DNA of 64,000 nt, taken from positions 871,001 through 935,000 of the forward strand of contig NC_083507.1 in assembly GCF_032362555.1 (NCBI RefSeq), given 5' to 3'. Positions 11,804 to 26,100 of the stretch are shown here, in pieces. How positions within the stretch are numbered: the stretch's first letter is position 1; the number at the start of each line of letters is the position of its first letter. The notes under the pieces were generated by a model. That model did no database searches, was not told the origin of the DNA, and was given only the letters and a program-made list of their open reading frames with translations. This DNA is from Amyelois transitella (Eukaryota; Arthropoda; Insecta; Lepidoptera; Pyralidae). The translations under genes and the position numbers were made by a program.

Positions 11804-12520
11804 GTGTGGCGATATCTTTACGCCACAAAAATAAAAAATAGAATCACGCGACGCTATCAGTCATAAACAGCGAAAAACCTAAATCGCGCAAGCAAAGATT
11901 TCACTGATTGGAGCAATATATACAACCTCCGACTCAACATCGTCGCAGCCGCGGTTCCCCAGGCATAACACCTAGCCTGGCGGAAGATCTTGCCTTTGGT
12001 GGCGGTCGAGCTGATTCAACGCTCCCACTACAACTGTATGTATATTAATGTTGTAGGAAGCAAAATCCGGTTTTCAACAGATTAAGATATAAATAAATGA
12101 GTTTCAAAAGTGACAAGCCTCTAAGGTAGTGTCAATTTGTAATCGATAGAAAGGTGACCTTGATGTTTTGGGTCAAGGCGACAACGGCCGTTGAACTCGA
12201 TTTATTTTTATAGTAAACTAAACATAAACATTACGGAATGTTTCTATATAATGTACGTACATATGTATATGAAGTCACGCCGCTTTCTTGGATGGGAAGA
12301 CAGAGACTTCATCCTTCGACTTTCGAAAATAATACAGTCTTCATGCAAGCTCCTCGGTTTAGAGATACAAAAAATGTTTTATATTCGAACTGTTTATCAT
12401 CATCTTGCATACATATACAGTTATTAGGGTATGTATGTACTTAAATACATATCATTAGATATTTATAACTTCCGGGGTAAAAAAGGGTCTTAAAAGAATG
12501 AAAGGCCGCGATCAGCTGTA

Positions 12521-12771
12521 CATACATACATATAATCACGTCTATATCCCGGGGTAGACAGAGCCAAACAGTCTTGTAAACACTGATAGGCCACGTTCAA
12601 CTATTTTAAGATAGAATTGAGATTTAAATAGTGACAGGTTGCTAGCCCATCGCCTAAAAGAAGAATCCCAGGTTTATAAGACTACCCCTTAGTCTCCTTT
12701 TACGACATCGATGGGAAAGAGATGGAATGGTCCTATTCTTTTTCCTATTAGTGCCGGGAACCACACGGCAC
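12521..12771 (-). mobile_element. TATG-tailed SINE, full length
   Basis: (CATA)n tail at the left, GTGCCGTGTGG head (complement) at the right. Confidence 0.88.
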
Positions 12772-13308
12772 CTGTGTATTACTTAAAAATTAAATCGAAA
12801 ATTTTTGTCATGAAATTTATCTTAAAACAACTAAAGAACTGTGTTTAGATTTCCCTTGAACTGCTGCATTGTAAACTAATTTACTTACATAATTACAGAA
12901 TAACTTAAAACACAGATCGTGATTTATCACAATTATTTTCAGTCCCAATGACTGTATGACATTGGCCGCCTTGGCCTGATCTGAGCAATTTCAGATTTTT
13001 TCTTTGCAGCTAAATGATAGTGGCCAGTATTTTAAAATTAATCGTGTCTATTAAGAAAAACAATAATATGTACATGCAGATTTAGGTTCTGTCATAATGT
13101 CATTCCTTAAACAATTTTGGCGGCAATCCAGGCCTTTCTTCAGACTAAAGATTAACAGAAAAATACAATCGTGATCATAGATGTTGTGTTTTGTGTTTTT
13201 TTTTTCTGGACTTTTAATGGACAAACAATGTCTAGTGGGCACTAATCGTTTAGAACTTTAGTTCCACAAATTTAAGAACTGTAAAATAAAAAAATTAAAA
13301 TTAAGCTT

Positions 13309-13547
13309 AATCCTACTAATATTATAAATGCGAAAGTTTGTGAGTATGTCAGGATGTCAGTATATATGTTTGTTACTCTTTCACGCAAAAACTGCTGAAC
13401 CGATTACGATGAAATTTGGTGCTTTTGGGCTATATAACATCACGTTGAAAATGTGAAAAAAACGGGGAAAATTATTCACCCTTGAAGGCTTCAATGATGC
13501 CAAAAGTAACTATTCCACGTAGACGGAGTCGCGGACACAGCTAGTAA
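13309..13547 (+). mobile_element. Chimeric helitron-like element (H2 5' end, H1 3' end)
   Basis: The 5' part (TCCTACTAATATTATAAATG, ACGCAAAAACTGCTGAACCG) belongs to family H2. From ATATAACATCACG to GGACACAGCTAGT it is family H1. The switch is near 13431. Confidence 0.7.
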
Positions 13548-15120
13548 AAATACAAAATGTATTTACAACGCGTATGAAGTTCGCGGGACAGCTAAATTAA
13601 CATAAAAATATCAATTACTCAAACAGTCTAGTACATCTAACTTGCAGCAACAAATACAAGTCGCGTATAATTTATTAACACATGTGAATATTAAACAATA
13701 ACGCAACGCATCAAAACATCGTTATTTTCGTCAGTCATACATTACGTTGTGACAACACTACGTCCGCTTGAATACGACATGATTTATTGCATACAGAATA
13801 TTTTATGCACTGAAAATATGGTTAAGTTTCTGTAATTGTAACACGATTTTTAGTTAGTTCGTTAATATTATTTATTAGGTGTATAGAGTTATGAAATTAA
13901 AAAAAAATGTTAAGTTGCGTATCCCATAAGGAATTGTATAACAGTTAATCAGTTTTAATAAAAGGATTACGGGGTAGACAGAGCCAACAGTCATCAAAAG
14001 ACTATTGCACCTACCCTTAAGACATTAAGAAACCGTCTCGCTCCAATATGGAGGTGATCAACGCAATATAGTTTTTAAGAAATAATGTCTAAATATACTG
14101 CCATGCGGAACGAATTGCTAATAATAATATCTACGCGTTATCTTTTCAAGCAAAGAACGTTAATTTTTCTTGCGCTAAGTACTTATAAAATATTAATAAC
14201 AGACCGGTCGGGAAAATAGTTGGGAAATTAAAAACAAATATATACTTTTTTAATTTATCGAAACAAGCAATAAATTACGACTGATTAGAACAATCTCAGG
14301 GTGCATTAGTATCAAAAAGACTGAGTGGTGGAGAAGGTAATTGAAATTTGAATTTTTCCCTATACATATGATAAATTCTTGTTTTCGTTGGGAAAATGCG
14401 TTGTTTTATGTACAAGAGAAAGATAAAGCTAAAAATGTAGAAACATTCAAAATTTGTTCACACAATTCGAACTATTAAGAAAAACTTAATTTCACAGATT
14501 ATCAATCCTTTATTCTTGAAAGATCTGTATTTATTTTTAAGACATTGAAACAGAGTAAGGACTTTGCCTTGACGGCCTCAAACAATCAAACCTTGTCGTT
14601 TTTAACAATAAATACTTCAACCACTTTAAAAAAACTAAAGGCAATCGTAATAAATTTTTAATCCAAATGTCAATACACAAGAGAAGGTAAGCCGAGGTAG
14701 TTCGATCCAAAAAAGGATGCAGTCGATTTAAAAATATAGTACACTTTTTTTTAATGTATAAGGTATAAGGTCTGTCAAGAAACTTTAATTATCTGTGCAC
14801 CTAGTTTTTTTTAAGAATTGACATGATTGTGATGTAGGTATGTTTAATTTCGATTTAAATTTTAAAACTTTGTTTGGTATTCTTTATTTTATTCAATTTA
14901 TACTTTTTACTTGCCAGTTCATTATTTCAATATATGACCTTTGCGTATGGCACTTTTGTATGAAGTTTCTTAATATAATACCTGTAGAAAAACATACTGT
15001 TTGTATCGATAACCCGCCAAAACATGCTAAATTATAACCAAATGAGGTTTAGTAGTAAGCTACTTTATCTAATTTGGTTATTTAGTACTTTAGGATAAGT
15101 ATAAATGTGACTAATATAGA
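13548..15120. other. AT-rich sequence with one SINE scrap
   Basis: A SINE fragment at about 13972-14009. A small hairpin (TAACCAAAT ... ATTTGGTTA) at about 15035-15080 follows a 65-codon frame (14840-15037) that has no recognisable motif. No host exon seen. Confidence 0.4.
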
Positions 15121-15300
15121 ATAGAAGTACTCCATCTCTTTTCCATACATGCCATAAAAGCCGACAAAGGGATATGCTGATAAAATCTTAGGCGATGGGC
15201 TAGGAATCATATTCCATAATTATGCCATACAGCCGATTGTGGCCTTTCAGTCTTGTGAGACTGTTAACTCTGTCTACCTCATAAGGGAGTGACGACATAC
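15121..15300 (+). mobile_element. TATG-tailed SINE, head truncated
   Basis: Diverged copy from ACTCCATCTC to the tail. Confidence 0.75.
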
Positions 15301-15900
15301 CTACATATGTTTATATTTTATAATTCTAGAACTTTAATTAAATATTTATATTTGTTATAGAAAAAACACCTTAATTTGGACTGAGATTCAAAACAAACAA
15401 AATTATGCAAAGATTATATAAAAAGAAAGATGTGGTCTTTGCCTACCCCTTCTAAAGAATCTTGATGTCTGATTGATGTCCTATTTTTAAACCTCATTTA
15501 AGGCAGTAAATTATACCAAACAATAATTATCTAGAGACAATGTCATCATCATTTCTGGACAGGAAGCGGAAGAGAAATGTCACGGAAAAGCGCGGCAAAT
15601 CGATCTTCCGGATATAACTGAAGACATCCATCAAGATGTTTACAGCCTTTATACTTTATTGTTCAGATATACGGGTTCATGGCGAGTTGTCTTACAAAAC
15701 GTTTTATTAAAAGTAAATTAACTCACACGGCTTTTTATTTCAAAAAGCAAACAGTTTTTTATTTAAATTATTTTTTTAGAAGAGTATGGATATTATCAGA
15801 TTAAAAAAGAAATTCATCCTTTTGTTACATGTATGGAGTCTTATATGGAATGCTACCCCTTACATTTTATTTTTCTAAATCCATTCTACACGAATTTATA

Positions 15901-16160
15901 GTGCCGTGTGGTTCCCGGCAACGATTGAAAAAAGAATAGGACCACGCCATGTCTTTCCCATGGATGTCGTAAAAGGCGACTAAGGGATAGGCTTTATATA
16001 CTTGGGACTTCTTTAAGGCGACGTGCTAGCAACCTGTTACTATTTGAATTTCGATTCTATCATAAAGCCAAACAGCTTAACGTGGCCCATCAGCCTTTTC
16101 AAGACTATCACGTCTGTCTTCCCCGCTGAGGTTATAGACGTGATTATATACCTAAAAGAA
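15901..16160 (+). mobile_element. TATG-tailed SINE, full length
   Basis: GTGCCGTGTGGTTCCCGGC head to ATAGACGTGATTATATA tail. Confidence 0.88.
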
Positions 16161-16202
16161 TTTCTAGAATTTTATTTTTATACACCTTATCTTCAAAATT
16201 CA

Positions 16203-16280
16203 AGTGGAAAGAGGTAGTCTCTGCCTACCCCTCCAGGAAAGAGGCGTGATTTTATGTATTTATGTATGTATGTATATTAA
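16203..16280 (+). mobile_element. RTE-like LINE 3' terminal fragment
   Basis: GTAGTCTCTGCCTACCCC through GAGGCGTGATTTTATGTA and a TATG tail. Confidence 0.8.
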
Positions 16281-16709
16281 AAAATTCAGTTTTATAATTT
16301 TAATAATCCTTAATATAATGGTTGTTACGCACGGACAGACAAACGGACAATGCGCTCACAAAACTACAAAAAAATGATGTTCACGAAATTTAAATTCTTC
16401 AATATAAATACGGAAAGGAATTTTATAAGAATACTCGAGATTACAACCTTCATATAACTTTATTGCAATGGCAGAAGGCTTCCGACTTACAACCAGTTGA
16501 TGAAAATAAATTTAAGGTAAAATGTGATGAGTTTAAGACACGAGGTTAAGTAAGTACTCGTAGTAAAAGAAAATTTATGGTGTTAATATTGAAAATTAAG
16601 TGCAATGAATTATGTTATGAATTTTTACGCCTTACGCCCATAAAAAAGGAGAGCTGTTAAGATTGACTTTTACATACATGACATACATTAATAATAATAA
16701 TAAATAAAT

Positions 16710-16935
16710 ATATACGGGACAAATAACACTGATTGAGTTTAGCCTCGAAGTAAGTTCGAGACTTGTGTTACGAGATACCAACTCAACGATACTTTATTTT
16801 ATAATAAATACTTATATAGATAAACATACAAGACCCAGGCCGATCAGAAAAAGTTCTTTTCAGGCAGAGACCACATCTTTCCACTGGCCACGATCCTTGC
16901 AAACTTACTTCTTTCGCTTCATCCACATTAAAACT
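16710..16935 (-). mobile_element. tRNA-derived SINE 3' part fused to RTE-like LINE fragment
   Basis: SINE T1 tail at 16710-16860, then switches at about 16861 into the LINE C-terminal region (CATCTTTCCACTGGCCACG) up to 16935. The fused unit ends 60 bp before exon 1 of gene A. Confidence 0.75.
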
Positions 16936-16995
16936 TAAAATAAGATTTTTATTAGGTGACATAATTAAATTATGGAACCTGTTTTTTTTTTCCAG

Positions 16996-17115
16996 TGGAA
17001 GACGCCAGCGGCCGCTACACGTCGATGTTCTACTGGGGGAACAACTACTGGACGGGCTCCGCCGAGCTGTGCCAGATCCTGAACGAGCAGCACACGCCTT
17101 CACCACACCACAATA
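16996..17115 (+). CDS. nrf-6: Gene A exon 1 seen (start of NRF domain)
   Basis: A pyrimidine tract and CAG precede it and GTAAGT follows. It encodes EDASGRYTSMFYWGNNYW and a cysteine, and aligns with exon 2 of gene B (ADSSGRYEPG). It enters with 2 nt of a codon, so a coding exon must precede it. Confidence 0.85.
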
Positions 17116-20100
17116 GTAAGTACTTATAGATAATTTAACTAGCTGACGCCCGCGACTTCGCGAACAATATGCTAACGCCCTGTATTGCCCCCTTAGAGGA
17201 GCGGAAGAAGAAATTTTTGTGAATCAGTTTTTATATTGGACCGAGCCAACCATATCAGGGAAATCGCATTCAAATCTGTATATTATTTTATGCGTGATGT
17301 AGATGGACAGAGATTCTAGAAATCATTATTTGATTCGCTTGACAAAATGTTTCCAGTACCGACATCGGTCCCTTAAATTTTGATTTTGAGTATTGATATG
17401 GATAGAAAAAAAAAACAAAAACTAGCTTTCGACCGACATAAGTTAAAAAATAATTAGATAAATGTTTCAGTTACATACGACATTAATTTACATATAATGA
17501 TGCAAAGATTCTTTCATACCGCAAGGGATAGGCTAAGGGGAAAAAAAATACTGCCTAGAAGATTATAAAAAAAAGGAGGCATTATAGCAATGGCCACTAA
17601 CAAAAAAAAATATTTTTGACTTTGGCGCGTTAATAGTGATCATGTCACCCATACCAGTAAACATTATTAAGATTATAAAACAAAATATGTAAGTTATCTT
17701 TTTCATTAATATTAATAAGCTTTTAAAGAATAGTTGATCCTATTTTTATACTAACAATTTTTTTAGACTTTCATTTTATTTTATTTACTCGTCTTTGTTA
17801 TAATTGATTAAGGTAATTAAAGACAAATATTTTGAACAATAAACTTAAATTTAAATTCTGTAACTTCATTCGCGTGGTTACACAAATTTTAAATTGCAAT
17901 TGTAGTCCTCTTAATTTAACTGGCAGGTTATAAAACGTTACAAAATGTCAGTTAAACACACATAAGAGATTTACAAATAAACTTATTATGGGCATTATGA
18001 GCAAATGTCATAATTTGTTTGGAATTATTTCTGTCCAGTCACTTCTCAAGGCCCGTAAATGAGGTATTATGATAACGTTACATAATTTTTATCATATTTA
18101 TTGCACGCTATCATAATTATCATATATGCTTTTGGTGTATTAAAATTGAGTATACAATTTAAGATGAAGGGAAAATAAGAACATCTAAATGACGACTATT
18201 CTACTAATCCTTCTCACTTATATTAAAAATGCGAAAGTTTATAAGGAAGGATGTTTTGAAGTGTATTTGTTACTCTTTCACACAAAAACTACTTACATAC
18301 ATATAATCAAAAACAAACACGCAACTAATCCGTCAGTTAGGTAGTAAAATTAATCTATACCATAATATTATAAAGCTGAAGAGTTTGTTTGTTTGAACGC
18401 GCTAATCTCAGGAACTACTGGTTCGAATTGAAAAATTAGTTTATCGAGGAAGGCTTCAGGCTATATAATTTCACGCTGCACCTATAAGGAGCAAAGAAAT
18501 AATGGAAAATGGTTTTCATGATGCCCAATATAACTATTCCACGCGGACGAAGTTGCGGGCACAGCTAGTATATACTTATGTATAATGTAGCCATGTGAGA
18601 CTCTAACTTGGAATTGCAATTATCCAAAAAGACAAATGAAAGGAGCCCATTAATTTTCTAATGACAAGACACAGACCACTGAAGCACGTTAAGACATCGC
18701 AATTTTTGCTTTACAGACAGACACACAACATAACTAACTGCTATCATATATATAAATGATCCTTGTGTCATCGCAAACGCGTAATTTGTCATTTTGCAAA
18801 GTTATCATTTGTATTTCGTGCATGGATGAGTCTTATACGACAAAACAATTTGTTGTATGTCGCAATTTTTTTTATTTTTTGTACCGTTCAGTTCACATTT
18901 GCTTTTTTATAGTTCCGAAGAACTCCTTGTAGGATCACATCGTTATGAGTATGTCTGGCAAAAATGGTGCCGTGTGGTTCCCGGACCATTAAAGAAAGAA
19001 TGGGCTTATAAACTTGGGATTCTTCTTTTAGGCGACGGGCTAGCAACCTATCACTATATGAATCTCAATTCTATCGTTAAACCAAAAAACTGAACTTGGC
19101 CTATTAGTGTTTTCAAGACTGTTAGCTCTGTCTACCCTGCAAATGATATATATGTGATTATATGTATGTATGTATCAGTAAGTAAGAACGTCGTAACATA
19201 AGTCTCAAACTTATGTATTTCGAGACTAACTCAATATGTGTAATTTGTCCCGTATATATTTTATCTGTGAAAATCTTATAATTAAAAGACAACGTTATAA
19301 AAAAATAGAATACTTTTTATACAATTTTTTTTAATGTTTATAAATATACCAACCAAAAAATCTGTGTCACTTGGTACATACATATATAAACATATGCTTG
19401 CATGAATATGCAGCTTATTGTGTATAAGGAAAAGTCGGTTTTCAAGAAATATTATGAAACCCGCACCTATTATAATTTTCGACACATTACAAATTTGCAA
19501 TGCAAATTAGAAAAATCTGCAAAGAGTAATTTCATGATAATTACATACCTATGGCATGTTCATAAACAAAAAGTTAGTGAGCGTGTCTGTCCGTACGTAT
19601 GTACGGTGAACACGTAATAATACATAGAGTTGTGTAATGATGAAATGCCTTCCGCGGTCTCTGGGTCAAGGAAAGCCGGCGGCCTAAATCAGGATTATAT
19701 ATATATACGGGACAAATTACACAGATTGAGTTAGCCTCGAAGTAAGTTCGAGACTTGCGTTACGAGATACTAACTCAACGATACTATATTTTATAATAAA
19801 TACTTATATAGACAAACATCCAAGACCCAAGCCAATCAGAGAAGAGAAGATCTTTTCTCATGCCCTGGCCGGGATTCGAACCCGGGACCTTCAGTGTCAC
19901 AGACAAGCGTAATACTCGTACCGCTGCGCCACAGAGGCCGTCACTTAATTATTATTCATCACACTATTTCCTAATGGTATTGTTGACTAAGGGATAGGCT
20001 TAAAAACTTGGAATTCTACTTTTAGGCTATAGGCTAGCAATCTGTCACTATTTGAATCTCGATTCTATCATTAAGCCAAAAAACTGAACGTGGCCTATCA

Positions 20101-23100
20101 GTGTTTTCAAGACTGTTGGCTCTCTGTACACACAACATGCTGTTTTGTATGTTTTGCAGAAATCAGTGCAGAAGAAGCGGTAACAAACTGCACTGCGGCA
20201 TTTTCTCAACAACGTCAACTCAACAACTATCCAAACTTAGAATCTATTGTCTTTATAATACCACCAACAACCGCTTCGTTCGCGCAATTTAGCGCCACCT
20301 TCAAAAGAAACAGACAGATTTTTCGCAAATTCCACGGGAATTTAAGCTTTTCATTTATTCATTTAAAACTTCATTGCTTAAAGTAAAATGTATAAATGTT
20401 GGAGGTAATGTCGTTTGACAGTCTTTACCAACCATTTGACATTTGGTTTGTACCAGAATGAAAAGTACCAAATTCAAATTCAAAACGTTAGAATTTAAAT
20501 TCATTATTATGGGACCCCATATCATTCTCCAGACTGTTATTTATATATTCGAAAAATTTTATGGTTTGCTCAGTAGATAACGCGTGAAGAGACAACAAAC
20601 ACACTTTCAAATTATTAACATTAGTTGGGATTAAATAAATGCCCTTAGCTTAAAGCCATACATTCATACATATGGTCACGTCTATATCCCTTGCGGGGTG
20701 GACAGAGCCAACAGTCTTGAAAAGACTGAATGGCCACGTTCAGCTATTTGGCTTAAGATAGAATTAAGATTCAAATAGTGACAGATTGCTAGCCCATCGC
20801 CTAAAAAAGAATCCCAAGTTTGTAAGCCTATCCGTTAGCCGCCTTTTACGACATCAATGGGAACGAGATGGAGTGGTCCTATTCTTCTTTGTAATGGTGC
20901 CGGGAACCACACGGCATAAAGCCATAGGCGAAGGGTAGAGAGAGCCGTGCCGAGACACACATCTTTTTAGGTCACAGGTGCTAGACTTTAATAAAGTATT
21001 GTTATCAAACAGAACTGAAACCGATAATTACACAGACTGATTTGATCTAAAAGGTCACATGGAGGTCAAAATTGGCAAAAACATCGCAAATTAAGGACAC
21101 TGTTAATTGAGAACGGTGTAAACTCGATTGTTATCAAAAAAGGTCATATTGTGACGTGACATTCTAGTAATTTTTACAATAATATATCTGTGGTTTGTTT
21201 ATTTATTTATTTAAACATTATTATAATGCACAATAGGATTGTTATCATTTAATACATGCTAATTATAAGATAATTAGAGCAAATTTTTTTTAAGACTTGT
21301 GGTTCCCGGCACCAATAGAAAAAAGAATAGGACCACTCCATCTCTCTCCCATAGATGTCGTAAAAGGCGACTGAGGGTAAACTTATAAACTTGGGATTCT
21401 TCTTTAGGCGATGGGCTAGCAACCTGTCACTATTTGAATCTTAATTCTATCTTAATGCCAAATAGCTGAACATGGCCCATCAGTCCATTCAAGACTGTTG
21501 GCTCTGTTTACCCCGCATAGGATATAGACGTGATTATATGTATGTATGTTTTTTTTTGTATGTCTGTAACGAATAAACTCAAAAAAACTACAAAGCTGAT
21601 TTTCACGAAATTTAGCACAGATATAGAATAGACCTTTGGGAGTAACGTAGTCTACTTTTTCTAGCATTTCCCACGGGAACAAAGCCCCGCGCAATAGCTA
21701 GTTTTTAATTTTTAATACAAATCAAGTTCATTTCTTTAAGAATGCTATATCTTATGTTGTATTTCTTTATTGGGCTTAATTCATTCAGAAAACTGCAACA
21801 GTAAAACACGACATTACTCTCATATTTGGGGCGTGACACCCTGAAACAGATGGTTACATGATTGCCACAAATGTACTAATGATCGTTACAACGAAAAACA
21901 TAGATAGATAATAGCGAAAAAGTTACAATTTTACAAAATGGAACAGTCCAAATTGGGTGATGTAAGAATGTGCGCACGCGTTGATGTCTTTCGTAGAACG
22001 ATGTGTTGATTACTCGTATCATCAACATTGCTATTTATTTTTAGTTAAAGTATATGATAGATACATATGAACATACAATCACGTCTTTATCTTTTTAGGG
22101 GTAGACAGAGCCAACAATTTAGTAACGACTGAAAGGTCACGGTCATCTATATAATGATGGTATTGAGATTCAAACAGTGACAGGTTGCTAGCCCATCAGC
22201 TGCAAAATTAAAAGCCTATTTCTTAGGCGCCTTTTACGACATCCATGGAAATAATACAAAGTGGTTCGTCTAAGTTCCGGAAACCATACGGTACTTACAT
22301 ACATACCATGCTACATGTTTCCCATTGGGGTAGGCAGAGACTATTTCCACGTACTTAAGATGGCCATATATAGGGTAGGTTAAGATGGTTCGGTCATGTG
22401 GAGAGGATGAATGAAAGCAGGTTGACTAAGCAGAAATACAAGGAGAGTGTGGAGGGAAAGGTCGGAGTGGGAAGACCTAGACGAACGTTTCTTGATCAAA
22501 CTAAGGACGTCCTGGCAAAGGGTCAGGTCAAGAGTACCCGAAACCGCCGAGCTTGCATGAAGAGAGTAATGAATGTGGATGAACCGAAGAGAGTGTGCAG
22601 AGATCGTGGCAAGTGGAAAGATGTAGTTTCTGTCTACACCACCAGGAAGGAGGCGTCATTTTTATGTATGTTAACATGTATGTTAACATACATACATATC
22701 ATCAAGTCTATATCCCATGCGCGGTAGACAGAGCCAACAGTTGCCAGCCCAGCTAGTTTATAAGCCTATCCCTTAGTGCCGTGTGGTTCCTGGCACCTAC
22801 ATACATACATAAAAAAAGAATAGGACCACTCCATCTCATTTCCCATGGACTTCGTAAGAGGCGATTAACGGATGTATGTTAAATAATATATTAATCTATT
22901 AATCGTTGTTCCAGAGAGCAGCGGCTCCCAGATCTTTAGCGAATGGCGGCAGGACGTGTCCATGTCGGGCTCCGGGCCTCCGTTCGCGACGGCCTTCTAC
23001 ACCGTGCGGCTCAGCGTGCAGACTGATGTCAAGGAGATTGTGAAAACGGTAATGAATACATACATACATAAATAATTAATCTTTATTTTCTCCCATACAA

Positions 23101-26100
23101 AAAAAGGTTTCACTTATAAGATTCTAGCGACCCGCCCCGGCTACGCACGGGTGCAAAATTATAAATGTTATTATACATAAAAACCTTCCTCTTGAATCAC
23201 TCTACCTGTTACAAAAAACCGCATCAAAATCCGTTGCGTAATTTTAAAGATTTAAGCATATAGACAAACAGACTAAAATAGCGACTTTGTTTTATACTAT
23301 GTAGTGATTCACATATACATATCGGGAGACTGGTAATGGACTGGCCTAAGCTAGGCTAAAATCCTGTGTTTCAGGCCACCAGGTCTCCGCCCCCATTTAA
23401 GTTACACAAAAACACACTTAACATTAGAGATTAGGTATATAAAAAAAAGACATACATAAAATCACGCCTCTTTCCCGGAGGGGTAGGCAGAGACTACCTC
23501 TTTCCACTTGCCACGATCGCTGCATACTCCCTTCGCTTCATACACATTCATAACTCTCATGCAAGCTCGGCGGTTTGGGGTACTTTTGACCTGACCCTTT
23601 ACCAGGACGTTAATTTGGTCAATATACGTTCTAGGTCTTCCCACTCCGACCTTTCCCTCCACACTCTCCTTGTATATCTGCTTAGTCATGATGAATATGC
23701 CATCAAAAACATCCTGTAAAAACGCCAAGTCTCGCAGCTCAGTTTTTCTACCAAGTAAAAAGTTGTGAGATCCATGTGATAACAAGTCGGTTAATCTATT
23801 TATGTAGTCTCTACTTAGATGACCTTCTGACCTAAGTTATTATCATGCCAATATTAAAAATATTTTACGTGTTAAACAAATAGATCGACGATTTGATCGA
23901 AAATTCAGGTTTTTGTTTTATCCACCACGAAATTATACGGGGTCGAAAATAGCCTGAATAGTTTCGAAGGGAGGAAGCTTTTTTTTTGCTCGACTTGGCG
24001 GGGGCACTGCCGTGCCCCCAGATACAAAACCAGCTTTAGCACGCAGCTTCGCACACGTTTAGCTGAAATTTCCATTTCCGTATAATAACAACCAAAAATT
24101 TCACGCGTCCTTTTCCAATTTTTAATTCAAAATAAACGTGTAGAGTTAATCGTCAACTCGCTTGAAAGAAACTCGCTTGCGCGCGCGAGTTGGTGATTTT
24201 CAATATTACCTAGTTTTATTGTTATCAACTCGCTCGTCTATATAAAGTACAGTCTAATAAAATACAGGTTGATGAAACCAAAAACTATAAATCATTATTT
24301 AGTGACGGCGTTGGCTGATTCTATGAAGTGCTGACTTAGATTTCACACAGGTGTACAGTTTCTACTAATTTTAGCAACTTAAAAGTTACTTTTAATTACT
24401 CAATTGTGTCGTTATATAGAGTGGGTGTAACGCTATGTAGAGTGAATAATTGTATGGAATACAAGCTAAACCAACCAAAGCCAATTGATTTCGACGCTTT
24501 AAAGAGTTTGTCGTTAAATCGAATGACGTTTCATGGAATTTACACTGTATACTGATTTCAAAAACGATGTATATATTGGTTTTATTTAAAAACACCAGTC
24601 TTATATAAATTGTCTTATACATTTATACGAGTAGTAAGCAAGTACCTAAACATTAAATTTCTGTAACGTTTTTGTAGCTGACTATACTTTTAAACGTCAG
24701 ATTTCATGATCAAGCGAGTTGACGACAACAAAAATAAATAGAATTGAATATTGCCAACTCGCCGGCGCGCGCGAGTTTCTCTCACGCGAGTTGACGATTA
24801 ACTCAACGTGTAGCGTTACGTGCGCGTTTAATAAAAGGTTTTATTTACAAATCTATAAAAATTGTAGTTCGCGTAGGAAATGCGAAAGACCTGAATAGGT
24901 GGCGCTAATTCGCGCGTGTAGGTGGAGATAATTTCACGCAGGGGAAGCTAGTGCGTTGGTAAATAAGAAATGGCTTCACGTTACACCTAAATGTCACCAA
25001 AATTGGAAAATCAGTAGAATTGCTTGGCAAAATTTTGAAAATTCCCGTTAGAGCGAAAAACAGACACACCACACATCAGCTTGATCGGAGCTATGTTAAA
25101 ATAACCACATTGGCTTTCACTAAAAACCAATATTTTTATTTTATCTTTTTTTTCGTAGTAATTTACACAGTAACAAGAAATAGTACACAGTTATAAAAGT
25201 AACAAATCACTTGCAATAATACCATTTATTTTCAATTAAATTAAAGTAAATTTGAATAATTTTAAAACCTAATTGTACTCGTGTAAATGCAAATTAAAAA
25301 TTTGAAAAAAGAACACATAATTCCATTTCCCGCACAGCGCCGCACTCTCCACCTGGGCATATGCCTGCCGTCGAGCTGCGGCCGCGGCGACGTGACGTCA
25401 CTGGCGAGCGGCGTGCGCGCACCCGTCCTGCGCCACGCCGTGCTCAGCGTGCGCGCGCCGTTGCAAGGCTCCTACACCTACTTTGGAGACCCTACTTTTA
25501 GGGTGTTATTGTAAGTATACATACATTCAGTCAGAAAAGTATCGGGAATGGATTATTTATTTATGGTTCCAAATTCAAATTTTTGTTTTTTTTGTTGTTG
25601 TTAGATTGGCACAACTGTTTTCCATTTTGGCGCGGAGTTTGAGTTGCATCTGTTGTTTACATTAAATACAGTGCTATTTTTAGTTATATCATATCTAGTG
25701 TGTATTGCTAATTTCATAATGGATAAAAACATCGAACAAAGAGTTTGTCTTAAATTTTGCATTGCCAATGGAATATCGTGTTCGGAGTCACTGAAAATGT
25801 TACAGAAGGCTTACGGTGAATCGACTTTATCAAAAACTCGTGCTTATGAGTGGTACAAAGCGTTCAAAAGCGGTCGAGATGTGATGGAAGATTTGCCTCG
25901 CTCTGGTAGGCCATCAACGTCTGCAACTGAAGTTAACATCGCAAAAGTGAAGGAAATAGTGACTGAAAATCCTCATTCAACTTTGAGAGAGATAGCCACC
26001 GAACTTTCTGTATCTCACGAGTCGATCCGTACCATTTTAACTAATAATTTGGGTATGAAACATGTTGCCGCTCGGCTAGTCCCAAAAGACCTGAATTTTT

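Noticed and set aside
20090..20386. 98-codon + frame
   Set aside because: Runs through a SINE tail and a LINE 3' UTR piece; no protein motif.
22398..22727. 109-codon + frame as a host gene
   Set aside because: It is the RTE-like LINE C-terminus with a frameshift.
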